Shown here piece by piece: positions 25,134 to 33,788 of a DNA stretch of 64,000 bases. The notes beneath the pieces were generated by a model, which was not told where the DNA came from, made no database searches, and saw only the letters and a list, made by a program, of their open reading frames with translations. Location of the stretch: the NCBI RefSeq assembly GCF_900450705.1, contig NZ_UGHK01000001.1, positions 1 to 64,000 of the forward strand, in the 5' to 3' direction. This DNA is from Avibacterium paragallinarum (GTDB lineage: Bacteria > Pseudomonadota > Gammaproteobacteria > Enterobacterales > Pasteurellaceae). The translations under genes and the position numbers were made by a program. Every line of letters begins with the position of its first letter. Position 1 is the first letter of the stretch.

Positions 25134-25541
25134 ATGCTATATCCAATCGGAATTGAAATGGGCGATGAAAAACACGCTTACGGCGTTGTTGTGCCTGATG
25201 TACCAGGTTGCTTCTCTGCGGGTGATACGTTAGAAGAAGCCTTTACTAACGCAAAAGAAGCCATTGCATTTCATATTGAGGGAATGCTTGAAGATGGCGA
25301 AGAAATTCCTTTGCCAACCGATTTACAAAGACATATGCAAAATAAAGAGTATGAGGGATTTACCTTTACTGTGGTTGATGTTGATCTTACCCACTTGATG
25401 GGGAAAGCTGAAAAAATTAATGTTACTCTACCAAAAATTTTAATCAACAAGATTGATAACTACGTTTCAACTCATCCACAATACAAAAGCCGTAGCGGTT
25501 TCCTCGCTCAAATCGCTACAGATAAATTATTATCCGCATAA
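25134..25541 (+). CDS. hicB: HicB antitoxin
   Basis: 135 residues. The N-terminal HicB fold has YGVVVPDVPGCFSAGDTLEE and the AKEAIAFHIEGMLEDGEEIPLP hallmark; the C-terminal part (INVTLPKILINKIDNYVSTH) is a ribbon-helix-helix DNA-binding domain. It binds HicA and should repress the promoter at 24832-24884. Followed immediately by a bidirectional terminator. Confidence 0.92.
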   Translation: MLYPIGIEMGDEKHAYGVVVPDVPGCFSAGDTLEEAFTNAKEAIAFHIEGMLEDGEEIPLPTDLQRHMQNKEYEGFTFTVVDVDLTHLMGKAEKINVTLPKILINKIDNYVSTHPQYKSRSGFLAQIATDKLLSA

Positions 25542-25545
25542 AAAC

Positions 25546-25565
25546 AAAACCGCTTAAGCGGTTTT
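25546..25565. terminator. Bidirectional terminator after hicB
   Basis: Perfect palindrome AAAACCGCTTAAGCGGTTTT, followed by ATTTTT on the plus strand and preceded by A-rich sequence, so it ends transcripts in both directions between hicB and the convergent gene at 25554. Confidence 0.85.
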
Positions 25566-25781
25566 ATTTTTGTAAGTGCGGTAGATTTCACAAAGGGCTT
25601 TTATTCCTTGCGGGCGTGAATTGCCAAGTTCGGCAAGAATTTCATCAAATTCATTGGCTAGGTCTGTTGGCATTTGTAGCATAATTCGGCGAACTTTCCC
25701 TTCTTCAAGGGCTTTTTTGGTGTGGGCGGCTGCGGTTTTGGCTCTTAATTTTTTGCTGTGTTCTGTCATTGCGTTTGCCAT
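25554..25781 (-). CDS. Hypothetical RHH-like phage protein
   Basis: 75 residues, basic N-terminus (EHSKKLRAKTAAAHTKKALE), then VRRIMLQMPTDLANEFDEIL, which fits a ribbon-helix-helix strand and first helix. Convergent with hicB; its stop lies in the shared terminator. It may be a DNA-binding regulator or an orphan antitoxin; no partner toxin is seen beside it. Confidence 0.5.
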   Translation of the reverse strand: MANAMTEHSKKLRAKTAAAHTKKALEEGKVRRIMLQMPTDLANEFDEILAELGNSRPQGIKALCEIYRTYKNKTA

Positions 25782-26089
25782 AAGTCTTCCTCTATTACAT
25801 CAAAACTTGATTTTTATCTGAATCTTCATTAAGATTGGAGTCATCGGAAGGTTGCCCCCTCCCGATGGATTATCTTAGAACGCTGGCATAGCCACCATTA
25901 GCAAGATAATTAGGATAATCACTTTACTAGCATAATATCCTAAACTCCATTTTAGCCCCACTCTGAACAGCGTGGGGTTTGCTGTATCTAGCCCTTGCTA
26001 GATGTTTTGTATTATATTATATAAAATAATAAACGCAAGTATTTTTTTATTTTTTTCTCAATAAAAAAGCCGCTTTCGCGACTTTATTA
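25782..26089. other. Intergenic region with a strong reverse promoter and a structured leader
   Basis: 308 bp without a conventional gene. On the minus strand there is a promoter (TTGCGT at 26038-26033, 16 bases, TATAAT at 26016-26011), then two hairpins (CTAGC/GCTAG at 25988-26001; CCCCAC/GTGGGG at 25956-25977). These are followed by a 28-codon hydrophobic frame (next entry). The stretch from 26041 to 26089 is A/T-rich and holds a weak hairpin near the end of the ogr-like gene. Confidence 0.45.
25875..25961 (-). CDS. Ibs-like hydrophobic micro-peptide (candidate type I toxin)
   Basis: 28 codons from a GTG at 25961 to TAA at 25875-25877; the last 16 residues are KVIILIILLMVAMPAF. These resemble the Ibs toxins of enterobacteria, which are 18-19 residues with a VIILI-x-LL core and a terminal aromatic residue. 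A shorter product could start at the GTG at 25922. The GTG at 25961 lies in the second arm of a hairpin, and no good ribosome site is visible, so translation may be controlled or may not happen. The strong promoter upstream supports transcription. It could instead be a non-coding RNA. Confidence 0.35.
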   Translation of the reverse strand: MGLKWSLGYYASKVIILIILLMVAMPAF

Positions 26090-26347
26090 TCATTCTAATT
26101 CTTGCTTCAGTTTTTCCTTATCTTCTTCCGACAACTGCCCGATTAGTAATTTTAGTAATCTCTCTTTCGTTAATAGGCTTGTTTTAGTTGTATGACTAAA
26201 TTCTTGGTTAATCACAAATTTATGCCCGCACTTGGAATTACGGCAAGAACAGTATAATTTACTAAAATTACTGTGTATTCGATCAGTTCTTGTGATCATT
26301 GCTTTTGAGTTACATACATTGCAATAAATATCTGCTGTCCTTGCCAT
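26090..26347 (-). CDS. Ogr/Delta-like late transcription activator
   Basis: 85 residues from ATG 26347. Zinc-binding pattern of P2 Ogr / P4 Delta: CNVCNSKAMITRTDRI (first Cys pair), then LYCSCRNSKCGHKFVINQEF (second group). These proteins recruit RNA polymerase to late phage promoters. It lies just left of the portal gene on the minus strand, near the structural operons it should switch on. Confidence 0.8.
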   Translation of the reverse strand: MARTADIYCNVCNSKAMITRTDRIHSNFSKLYCSCRNSKCGHKFVINQEFSHTTKTSLLTKERLLKLLIGQLSEEDKEKLKQELE

Positions 26348-26427
26348 TTTTAACAACCCCTATTTACCTACACAATGGTAGTAATATATCAAATTACTGT
26401 TAATTTATACATATAAAAAATAAAAAT

Positions 26428-27480
26428 TTATTCCACTTTTTTTGTGTCTAAAAACTTGACTTTTAACACATTTCCAATCTCGGGATCGCTATTAATCGCT
26501 TGGCTAATAATGGACTGCATTGGCAACACTTCATCTTGTCGATAAGTATCACGTAATTTGATTGGGTCGCCCAATCCGCCTGCATTACTTGGGATAATTC
26601 CCCCTAAGCCGGGTGGGAATCGGTGAGCGGTTAAAATATCCTGGGCGGATATGTTTTTGATGTTGGCAAATTCATCTTTCGTGCCAGTATCGCCAATTGG
26701 AATAATTTTCACACCATCGGGCGAACCATTGGGAATATTGATAAACATACTTTTAAAATTCCCCACCCCGCGGCTTTGCTCAATTTTTTTCGCGAGTTCT
26801 TCTTCCATTTCCTCGTTGAGATCGGGATCGGTCGCGTACAAAATAAAGCCCATATGTGCCCCATTGCTAAAATAACGGCGGCGGAATATGGTTGCATCTG
26901 AATTGAGCAAAGCGGATTGAATCCCGCCCACATAATCGGGTGAGCCGTAAACTTGCTGCATTGGATCATAGAGCTTAATAAAAATGATGTCTTTCGCGTC
27001 AAATTGATACACCTCGTTATCTTCATTCAGCAAGGATTTACGCAGCAAATAGGTATAGCCGCCATCTTTACGCACTCGCAAATAAAGAGAAGATAACACG
27101 TGCAACCGTACCACTTGCCCAAAGCCATTGCGGATTTTGAGCAAGCCCACGTCGCCAAACTGAATGAGATTTAAACATAACGCCCGCATATCCATTTTTG
27201 ACAATGCCCCGCCCGCATAATCACTACTGATCATATTGGCACGGCTATTTAAAATGCCGCAATGTTGGGCGTTTTGGTGCGGCAATTTTGCCAACACTTG
27301 GCGATTAATCGGTGGAAGATAGCAGTTGTAAGTGTTATCAAAGCCCAAGCCCATATAATCCAACGCGGGGGAACCCGTTAGGCTGTTTTTGTCCAATTCA
27401 TTCCAGCTAAAGGCTTTCACTTGTGCGCTTTTTTGTTTTTTAAGTGCGGTCTTTTTTTTCGTCATTTTTACATTCTCCAA
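26428..27480 (-). CDS. Portal protein (P2 gpQ / HP1 family)
   Basis: 350 residues. PBSX/P2-type portal with DYMGLGFDNTYNCYLPPINR at the start, FSNGAHMGFILYATDPDLNE in the middle and HRFPPGLGGIIPSNAGGLGD near residue 300, all family landmarks. It forms the dodecameric channel for DNA packaging. Transcribed leftward after the terminase gene, with a 13-base overlap, the P2/HP1 order. Confidence 0.93.
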   Translation of the reverse strand: MENVKMTKKKTALKKQKSAQVKAFSWNELDKNSLTGSPALDYMGLGFDNTYNCYLPPINRQVLAKLPHQNAQHCGILNSRANMISSDYAGGALSKMDMRALCLNLIQFGDVGLLKIRNGFGQVVRLHVLSSLYLRVRKDGGYTYLLRKSLLNEDNEVYQFDAKDIIFIKLYDPMQQVYGSPDYVGGIQSALLNSDATIFRRRYFSNGAHMGFILYATDPDLNEEMEEELAKKIEQSRGVGNFKSMFINIPNGSPDGVKIIPIGDTGTKDEFANIKNISAQDILTAHRFPPGLGGIIPSNAGGLGDPIKLRDTYRQDEVLPMQSIISQAINSDPEIGNVLKVKFLDTKKVE

Positions 27481-29282
27481 ACGCTGCGGCGTTTTTTGTT
27501 TTCATTAAGAGGTTTGTGATCAACAGCATTACAAATCGCCCAAAACACATCAGCGTGCTGGTTTTGGCTAGTGCGGTCAGCGATATAAGTCATTTGCCCA
27601 CCGCTTCGGGTGGTGGTCTGTTTAATCATTAAGAAACTAGCTGGAATATCCGTTTCTTGCTCCGACCATTCGATCAAGCCGTTTTCAACTAAATCATAGA
27701 CTTTCAGCACCATTGAGGCTTTCACATCAGGGCTATAATTAATGGCAGTGGTTGCACGTGGGGCGAAATCTTTCACCATTTCATACACCCCCACACCTAC
27801 GCCCGTGGCATCAATGCCGATATGGGTAAAATGGTATTTTTCAGCCAGTTCTTTAATTTGTTCTGATTGATACTTATAGCTAAGCCCGTGCCACTGGTGG
27901 CGTTCCAATACACGGAATTTTTCTTTTGGCAAAATGGGCGGAGCAATGACAACAAAACTCGCTCCGTCCACACTGTGAGCGGGATCATACCCGCCCCATA
28001 CTTCACGCCCTCCGATCGGGTTCGGATCGTTAAAATTAACGTCTTTCCATTTGTGCGTTTCTACCGCACATTTGAGCAATTTAGAAATAGTGAAAATGGA
28101 ATCGGCATCATCAACCCACTTACACATAAAAAGCTGTTCAAACGCAGCACGGCTATATTTTTGGCGTAGTGCGTCAATATCAAATAGCACGCCTGCCCCG
28201 CCCGCAATGGCATCTTCAATAGTGATGACATAACGCCATTGCCCATCAGGGCAAACGCAGCCGCCTTTTCGCATTGCTTCAAAAGTGGGGAAAACAACTT
28301 CTTTACGTTCAGCCGATCCTTGTTTCCAAAGCTCACCACTCCAGAACTTATAAGCTCCGTGAAATTTTGAAGAAGGGGTAGTAAAATAGGTTTCACGCCA
28401 TTTTTTGTGCGTTGCCATTGCCGAAGATACGGTATTAAATTCTTCAAAATTGCGTAACCACGCGTATTCATCGCCGTAAACGTGTCCGTGATAACCTTGT
28501 GCCATGGATTTATTGGTGGATAAAAAATGGAGTTCCGCCCCATTGCTTAAAATAATCGGATTGCCTTTAAGTTCTACCTCAAAATATTCTTTCGCCATTT
28601 TGATGATGTAGGTTTTGAAGATTTCCGCTTGGCGTTTGGAGGCTGATAAAAAGAGTTGGTTATCCCCTGTTAAAATGGCATCTTCCAAGGCTTCAAAAGC
28701 AAAATAGTAGGTCATACCCACTTGGCGAGATTTTAGAATATTGCGGACTTTGTGATGCTTGTTGTCGCGACAAGTGAGCTGATAACTAAAAAGCGTATCA
28801 AGAAACGGCTTAAACATTTCGGGCGTAATGTGCGAAACGTCATTTTTCGCTTTTTTCGGCTTTTTCTTGCGATCTTCTGTTTCGGAAAAATGGGCTTCAG
28901 ATAACACCGCACTTTGATTTTCCGAAATCGGCTTTTGTTTTTGTGTTGCCCGTTGCTTTTTATATTGCAGATTCTTATCAATCAAGGCTTCTAATTCCTT
29001 GATTTCTTGATCTGTTTTGCCCTCTCTTTCCGTGAGCGTGATAATCTGCAAGGCAATCAATTCTTCTATGCCTTGTTCGTTGATTAAATTTCGCCAATTG
29101 TACTTCTCCGCCCAATAATAAATCGGGCGGGCAGAATTTAGCCCCAGTTCTTGAGCGATTTCGGAGGGTGTCCATTTTTTCAAATATAAATGTCTTGCCC
29201 CGTAAATCACTTCATCAGAATAACGTTGGGATTTTCGCTTGCGTAATGTTTTGATCGTATCCATACCGCTATTTTTCGCCAT
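27468..29282 (-). CDS. Terminase large subunit (P2 gpP family)
   Basis: About 604 residues from the ATG at 29282 (MAKNSGMDTIK); a start at 29264 is also possible. The frame is open back to 29354, but that longer start would put the inverted repeat at 29311-29358 inside the gene. N-terminal HTH-like region (IAQELGLNSARPIYYWAEKY), Walker A-like SRQVGMTYYFAFEA, Walker B-like HVYGDEYAWL and the nuclease part (GGYDPAHSVDGASF; IGIDATGVGVGVYEM) are all present. It is the packaging ATPase/nuclease. Intact. Confidence 0.92.
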   Translation of the reverse strand: MAKNSGMDTIKTLRKRKSQRYSDEVIYGARHLYLKKWTPSEIAQELGLNSARPIYYWAEKYNWRNLINEQGIEELIALQIITLTEREGKTDQEIKELEALIDKNLQYKKQRATQKQKPISENQSAVLSEAHFSETEDRKKKPKKAKNDVSHITPEMFKPFLDTLFSYQLTCRDNKHHKVRNILKSRQVGMTYYFAFEALEDAILTGDNQLFLSASKRQAEIFKTYIIKMAKEYFEVELKGNPIILSNGAELHFLSTNKSMAQGYHGHVYGDEYAWLRNFEEFNTVSSAMATHKKWRETYFTTPSSKFHGAYKFWSGELWKQGSAERKEVVFPTFEAMRKGGCVCPDGQWRYVITIEDAIAGGAGVLFDIDALRQKYSRAAFEQLFMCKWVDDADSIFTISKLLKCAVETHKWKDVNFNDPNPIGGREVWGGYDPAHSVDGASFVVIAPPILPKEKFRVLERHQWHGLSYKYQSEQIKELAEKYHFTHIGIDATGVGVGVYEMVKDFAPRATTAINYSPDVKASMVLKVYDLVENGLIEWSEQETDIPASFLMIKQTTTRSGGQMTYIADRTSQNQHADVFWAICNAVDHKPLNENKKRRSVWRM

Positions 29283-29310
29283 TTCAACGGAAAAAATAGC
29301 AGAGAAATTA

Positions 29311-29358
29311 GGATATGTTCGGATATGGCTCGTTTTTGCGGTATATCCGAACATATCC
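29311..29358. promoter_or_regulatory. Perfect 16-bp inverted repeat between terminase and scaffold genes
   Basis: GGATATGTTCGGATAT (29311-29326) and ATATCCGAACATATCC (29343-29358), spacer 16 bases. It lies between the divergent terminase and scaffold genes, where both late operons should start. TGT and ACA half-sites within the arms recall the dyad bound by Ogr-type activators, but the spacing differs from P2. Each arm is itself built of two GGATAT-like repeats (GGATATGTTCGGATAT). Candidate activator site; no T-run for a terminator. Confidence 0.55.
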
Positions 29359-29443
29359 GAATTTTACACAGTGATTTTTTGCCAAAGATGGGAAAGAATG
29401 CCCGAAGTAATGATTGAAACCTTGCAACCAAAAGGCAGAAAAA

Positions 29444-30343
29444 ATGAAGAACGAAAGCAAAATCAAAACAGGGTTTATTTGTGTGGCGACATCGGGTTAT
29501 TCCGTGGACGGTCGTCAGATTACTGCCGCCGAATTGCACGAAATGGCAGAAAGCTATGATCCTGAATTGTACACTGCGAATTTATGGCTAGAACATCGCC
29601 GCTTTATGAGTTTCGGGCAAGTGCTAGAACTCAAAGCTGAAGATCAACCTAACGGCGAAACCAAACTTTATGCCGTAATCGCCCCAAATCAACATCTTGT
29701 TAGTCTCAATGCTGAAGGGCAAGGCTTATTTTCTAGCGTTGAAATTATGCCGAATTTCCGAAATACGGGAAAAGCCTATTTATTCGGTTTAGGGGTAACG
29801 AATTACCCAGCTTCCGCAGGAACAACAAAACTTGATTTTTTCAATGTAAATCAAAATGGTAGCGAATTTGGCGAATTTGTAAGAATTGATTTTGCTATTC
29901 CCACAGAAAACGAAGAAGAAAAAATTAAGCGCGGGTTTCTTGGGGCGTTAAAGGAATTTTTTGTAAAACCAGCTCAAACCAATGAGCAAACTCAATCCGA
30001 TAATAACAATAACAAAGAGGAAAACCTTATGACCGATGAACAACTTGCCAAATTTGGTGCTGTGATCGCTACCGTTGTGGCTTCCGCTTTTAGTGCCAAG
30101 CAAGAGCCTGAAAAGCCCGCTGAGCCAAAGGCAGAGCAACCAAAAGAAGCCCCTGCTGCGGAAAATCAAGGCGTAACCAAAGAAGAATTTAACCAGCTTT
30201 TAAGTGCTTACCAAGAACTAGAGCAAAAATTCAACACATTAGCACAAGAAGCTACGCCAATCCCTCACGGTGTGCCAGTACAAGGCAAAGAAAACGTGTA
30301 TTCCGTGAATGGCTATAACATTGATTTAAGCAAAGGATTTTAA
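29444..30343 (+). CDS. Capsid scaffolding protein/protease (P2 gpO family)
   Basis: 299 residues from ATG 29444 ([20 protein letters not shown]). The N-terminal protease domain has the residues of the P2 gpO triad: Asp in YSVDGRQIT, His in LWLEHRRFM and Ser in [12 protein letters not shown]. The C-terminal scaffold part is rich in Lys, Pro, Gln and Glu. It assembles the procapsid and then cuts capsid proteins. First gene of the rightward head operon. Confidence 0.92.
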   Translation: MKNESKIKTGFICVATSGYSVDGRQITAAELHEMAESYDPELYTANLWLEHRRFMSFGQVLELKAEDQPNGETKLYAVIAPNQHLVSLNAEGQGLFSSVEIMPNFRNTGKAYLFGLGVTNYPASAGTTKLDFFNVNQNGSEFGEFVRIDFAIPTENEEEKIKRGFLGALKEFFVKPAQTNEQTQSDNNNNKEENLMTDEQLAKFGAVIATVVASAFSAKQEPEKPAEPKAEQPKEAPAAENQGVTKEEFNQLLSAYQELEQKFNTLAQEATPIPHGVPVQGKENVYSVNGYNIDLSKGF

Positions 30344-30345
30344 TA

Positions 30346-31356
30346 ATGAATCGTCAAGCATATTACTCCCTAGCGGCGGCATTATCCGCACATTTTAATG
30401 TGCCAATGGACGCAGTGTTACGTGGTGAGAGTTTTTCACTCAAAGCCCCAGAAGCAGCGTTATTGGGTTCAAATATTCAGCAACGTTCTGACTTTTTGAA
30501 ACAGATCAATATGGTGCAAGTAGCTACTTTAAAAGGTAACAAACTCTTCGGTGCCACTGAAAAAGGGGTAACAGGACGAAAAACAAACGGACGTAACCTT
30601 GCCTCATTGGATCACACTCAAAACGGCTTTGAATTAGCAGAAACCGATAGCGGTATTCTCATTCCTTGGGCGTTATTTGATTCTTTTGCATTGTTCAAAG
30701 ATCGCCTTGTTGAGCTTTATAGCGAATATTTCCAAAATCAAGTGGCATTAGATATTTTGCAAATTGGTTGGAATGGTCAAAGTGTGGCAGCAAATACCAC
30801 AAAATCAGATTTATCTGATGTAAATAAAGGTTGGTTAAAGCTGCTTGCGGAACAAAAAGCCGCTAACTTTATGACAGAAGCAGAGGCTTCAAGTGGAAAA
30901 ATCACGATTTTTGGCGAAGGTTCCTATTACGCTAACCTTGATGAATTAGCCTTCGATTTACGCCAAGGCTTAGACTATCGCCACCAAAACCGAAACGACT
31001 TAGTGTTCTTGGTGGGGGCGGATTTAGTCAGCAAAGAAACCAAACTCATCCAGAAACAACACGGCTTAACCCCAACAGAAAAAGCCGTTTTATGCTCGCA
31101 TAATTTAATGGGTAGCTTTGGCGGTATGAATGCCATCACTCCGCCTAACTTCCCTGCTCGTGGTGCGGTGGTAACGGCATTAAGTAATTTGAGTGTGTAC
31201 ACCGAAGCGGAAAGCGTACGCCGTGCATTGCGTAGTGATGAAGATCGTAAAGGGGTGATTACCTCTTACTATCGCCAAGAAGGCTATGTGGTTGAGGATT
31301 TAGGCTTAATGACCGCAATCGATCACACTAAAGTCAAATTTGCAGGTGAAAGCTAA
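30346..31356 (+). CDS. Major capsid protein (P2 gpN family)
   Basis: 336 residues. P2 gpN family: [20 protein letters not shown] near the N-terminus (the usual processing area precedes it), [20 protein letters not shown], and [17 protein letters not shown]. It starts three bases after the scaffold stop. Intact. Confidence 0.94.
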   Translation: MNRQAYYSLAAALSAHFNVPMDAVLRGESFSLKAPEAALLGSNIQQRSDFLKQINMVQVATLKGNKLFGATEKGVTGRKTNGRNLASLDHTQNGFELAETDSGILIPWALFDSFALFKDRLVELYSEYFQNQVALDILQIGWNGQSVAANTTKSDLSDVNKGWLKLLAEQKAANFMTEAEASSGKITIFGEGSYYANLDELAFDLRQGLDYRHQNRNDLVFLVGADLVSKETKLIQKQHGLTPTEKAVLCSHNLMGSFGGMNAITPPNFPARGAVVTALSNLSVYTEAESVRRALRSDEDRKGVITSYYRQEGYVVEDLGLMTAIDHTKVKFAGES

Positions 31357-31366
31357 GGGGTAAAAA

Positions 31367-32146
31367 ATGGGAATGCGTGAATTTCAAAAGCGAATGGAAA
31401 AACTGACCGCACTTGAAAACCAAGAGGCGGTAAAAATGGCTGATGTGGTTTCTCACAGTCAGCAAGAGGTGATTGATATTGCCTTAAAAAATGACGTTGA
31501 GAAAATTCGCTCACTCCCTAACCTTGCAGACCGTGCAGAATACAAACGCAATCACTTTTTGCCAAAGTGGTTGCCGTTAGTCGATGACTATTTTGCCAAA
31601 GGAGAAATTTATCAAAATGATGTTATTGCCTATTGCATTATCTATTCTTTTGATGTTGGCGATTTGGGCGGTGCTACACGATTGGCGAGAATGGCTATTG
31701 CCCAAAACCAAGCAATGCCAGCCTATTTTCGCAGTACCTTGCCGACCTTTGTGGCTAACCAAGTGTTGGCGTGGGCTGAAAGAATGGCTCACCAAGGTCA
31801 AAGTGTGGAGCCTTATTTTTCTGACACATTTGAAGCGGTGGCGACAGCGTGGAAACTCCACGAAATCGTAACGGCGAAATGGTACAAATTCGCCGCAACG
31901 CTCTTTTTACGCAACGCACAAGGCGAAGTTCACGCAGCTAGCGTTGCAGACATTGAAAGCCTTGAAATGGCGTTATTTTTGGCACAAAAAGCCAATGAAT
32001 ACAACCATAAAGCGGGCGTAAATTCAATGATTGACCGCATTATTATGCGACTAAAAAAACTCCACCAAAATGCGGATCTTAACTTGGATATTCGCCATCT
32101 TACTGTAGAAGACGCAATAGAAAAGTTACGATCCCCACTTCTTTAG
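31367..32146 (+). CDS. Terminase endonuclease/small subunit (P2 gpM family)
   Basis: 259 residues. The family stretch VIDIALKNDVEKIRSLPNLA, then LPKWLPLVDDYFAKGE and NDVIAYCIIYSFDVGDLGGA, are typical of gpM, the subunit that recognises cos and directs cleavage. It follows the capsid gene by 10 bases. Confidence 0.9.
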   Translation: MGMREFQKRMEKLTALENQEAVKMADVVSHSQQEVIDIALKNDVEKIRSLPNLADRAEYKRNHFLPKWLPLVDDYFAKGEIYQNDVIAYCIIYSFDVGDLGGATRLARMAIAQNQAMPAYFRSTLPTFVANQVLAWAERMAHQGQSVEPYFSDTFEAVATAWKLHEIVTAKWYKFAATLFLRNAQGEVHAASVADIESLEMALFLAQKANEYNHKAGVNSMIDRIIMRLKKLHQNADLNLDIRHLTVEDAIEKLRSPLL

Positions 32147-32179
32147 TAACTCACCCCCTAGCCGACAAGGAGCAAGCCG

Positions 32180-32632
32180 ATGTTTAACGGGGTGGCGATT
32201 GAATACGATGATAGCGTAATCAGTTCTAACGGCTTTTGGGGCGATATTGAAGTGAGCGAATTTCAAAAACAACGTGCGATCCCCGTTCAAGTGCCAATCG
32301 AAATGATAAAGGCTTCACTGATTCAGGCAATGCAAGAAGTTGAATTGGAGCTTGAGGAAGTGGCACAGCATTATCAATCCAAGGGCATTTTGCACGTTCG
32401 CGAGATTACCACCGTACAAATTGGCGGGGAAAACTTCGCTCAAACGCAATATAAAAAAGCGGTATTCGCCCGTGCCAAAGCGGATTTATTACCCGAGTTC
32501 CTCACGCTATCCGCAAGGGAAATCCACGAGGGGCGGGAGCTGGTACAAGCACAAAAAAGCCTGTTGGCTGAATCCTCTTTCGCAATTCGTCGCTTGAAAG
32601 GGAAAAAACGGGGGAAGGTATGGCTACTTTAA
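32180..32632 (+). CDS. Head completion protein (P2 gpL family)
   Basis: 150 residues with the gpL pattern: IEVSEFQKQRAIPVQVP at the start, helices rich in Glu (MQEVELELEEVAQHYQSKG), and YKKAVFARAKADLLPEF. It connects portal and tail. The end overlaps the next gene by 13 bases. Confidence 0.85.
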   Translation: MFNGVAIEYDDSVISSNGFWGDIEVSEFQKQRAIPVQVPIEMIKASLIQAMQEVELELEEVAQHYQSKGILHVREITTVQIGGENFAQTQYKKAVFARAKADLLPEFLTLSAREIHEGRELVQAQKSLLAESSFAIRRLKGKKRGKVWLL

Positions 32633-33090
32633 TGCTGTATCAGCAATTAACGGAATTTTTAAAAAAGCAACTGCCCGAAAGTTATCGGAAGAACCTTTAT
32701 TCTTGGATTGAAAAAGGGTCATTGATTAATCAAGGTGGCGATATTACCCCAACAGGAATTGAGGTTGCTCATATTCGCTATTCAGCTACGTTGCTTTTTA
32801 ATGAGTTTCCTTATCGTAAATTATCCGCCGCGTTGGTTATGGCTCAAATTCAAACGTGGCTTAATGAACACGATGAATTACGTTGCCAATTAGATTTTGC
32901 GGATTGTGATTTTAGCTTAGATATTTATGACGATGACACGGCAGATTTAACCTTTGATATTGAATTTCAAGAGCCAATTACCGCCGTTATTGATCCAAAA
33001 GGCACGTTAGAAATTGACGGTCAGCGGTACAAACTTGATGACATTGAAATTATTACCGCAGAAAAAATAGAGCTAATTATTAATGAATGA
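32620..33090 (+). CDS. Tail completion protein (P2 gpR family)
   Basis: 156 residues. P2 gpR-like: LYSWIEKGSLINQGGDITPT, then RKLSAALVMAQIQTWLNEHD and an acidic beta-rich C-terminus (DIYDDDTADLTFDIEFQEP). GGGGGAAGG precedes the ATG. Overlaps gpS by eight bases. Confidence 0.8.
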   Translation: MATLMLYQQLTEFLKKQLPESYRKNLYSWIEKGSLINQGGDITPTGIEVAHIRYSATLLFNEFPYRKLSAALVMAQIQTWLNEHDELRCQLDFADCDFSLDIYDDDTADLTFDIEFQEPITAVIDPKGTLEIDGQRYKLDDIEIITAEKIELIINE

Positions 33091-33763
33091 CATTATTTTG
33101 AAATTATCAAAAGAAAGTTTAAAACGCTTCCGCCGTGATATGCGGTTACTAACTCTTTCCCCCGATAAGAAGAAACAAGTTATTCAGCGTACAGCTTGGC
33201 GAATTAAAGATAACGCGAAAAAAGCCGTTAATCAACAGCGAAGCCCTGATGGTAAACCGTGGGAAAAGCGAAAAGTTGGCAAAGGGAAAATGCTTAAACG
33301 CCGTGCAAAATTTTTGAATACAAAAATACAAGGCAATAACACGGGCGTATTAGGCTATAAAAATAAAAAAAGTTCGGAGTTATCCGCAGAACATCAATAC
33401 GGCTTAGAAGTTGAGTTAGCGAAAAATCAAAAATTGACGTTAGGCGACAAAATTCAACTTATCAAAAATAAAAATAATCCTTGCTCTGATAGCCAAGCTA
33501 AAAAATTAAAAGATTTAGGCTACCAAATTAGGCTTAAAGGTGGGCGAAGAAAAAATGCCAGTTTACGGGAAATCAAAGCACGCTTAACAATGGGGCAAGC
33601 TGGGCTAATTATCCGCCTAATGAGTAAAGCATTAAATCAAAATAAGCAAAATGCGGTAAATGGAAAAATAAAACTACCTGCACGCCCATTTTTAGATGAA
33701 AACACGCAGCACAATGCTGAAATAATGGCTGCCGAATTAGCTAAAGTTTTGACACTAAAATAA
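33083..33763 (+). CDS. Tail completion/virion morphogenesis protein (P2 gpS family)
   Basis: 226 residues, basic. gpS landmarks: RRDMRLLTLSPDKKKQVIQR, AVNQQRSPDGKPWEKRK (the P-D-G-x-x-W motif), a C-terminal LPARPFLDENTQHNAEIMA. Longer than P2 gpS because of an insert with Lys-rich loops, as in other HP1-like phages. Confidence 0.85.
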   Translation: MNDIILKLSKESLKRFRRDMRLLTLSPDKKKQVIQRTAWRIKDNAKKAVNQQRSPDGKPWEKRKVGKGKMLKRRAKFLNTKIQGNNTGVLGYKNKKSSELSAEHQYGLEVELAKNQKLTLGDKIQLIKNKNNPCSDSQAKKLKDLGYQIRLKGGRRKNASLREIKARLTMGQAGLIIRLMSKALNQNKQNAVNGKIKLPARPFLDENTQHNAEIMAAELAKVLTLK

Positions 33764-33788
33764 CAACAATAACAAGAGGTCAATCACT

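Noticed and set aside
28061-28543. 160-codon frame in the terminase gene on the same strand
   Set aside because: It is an alternate frame of the terminase; the main frame has Walker and nuclease motifs throughout.
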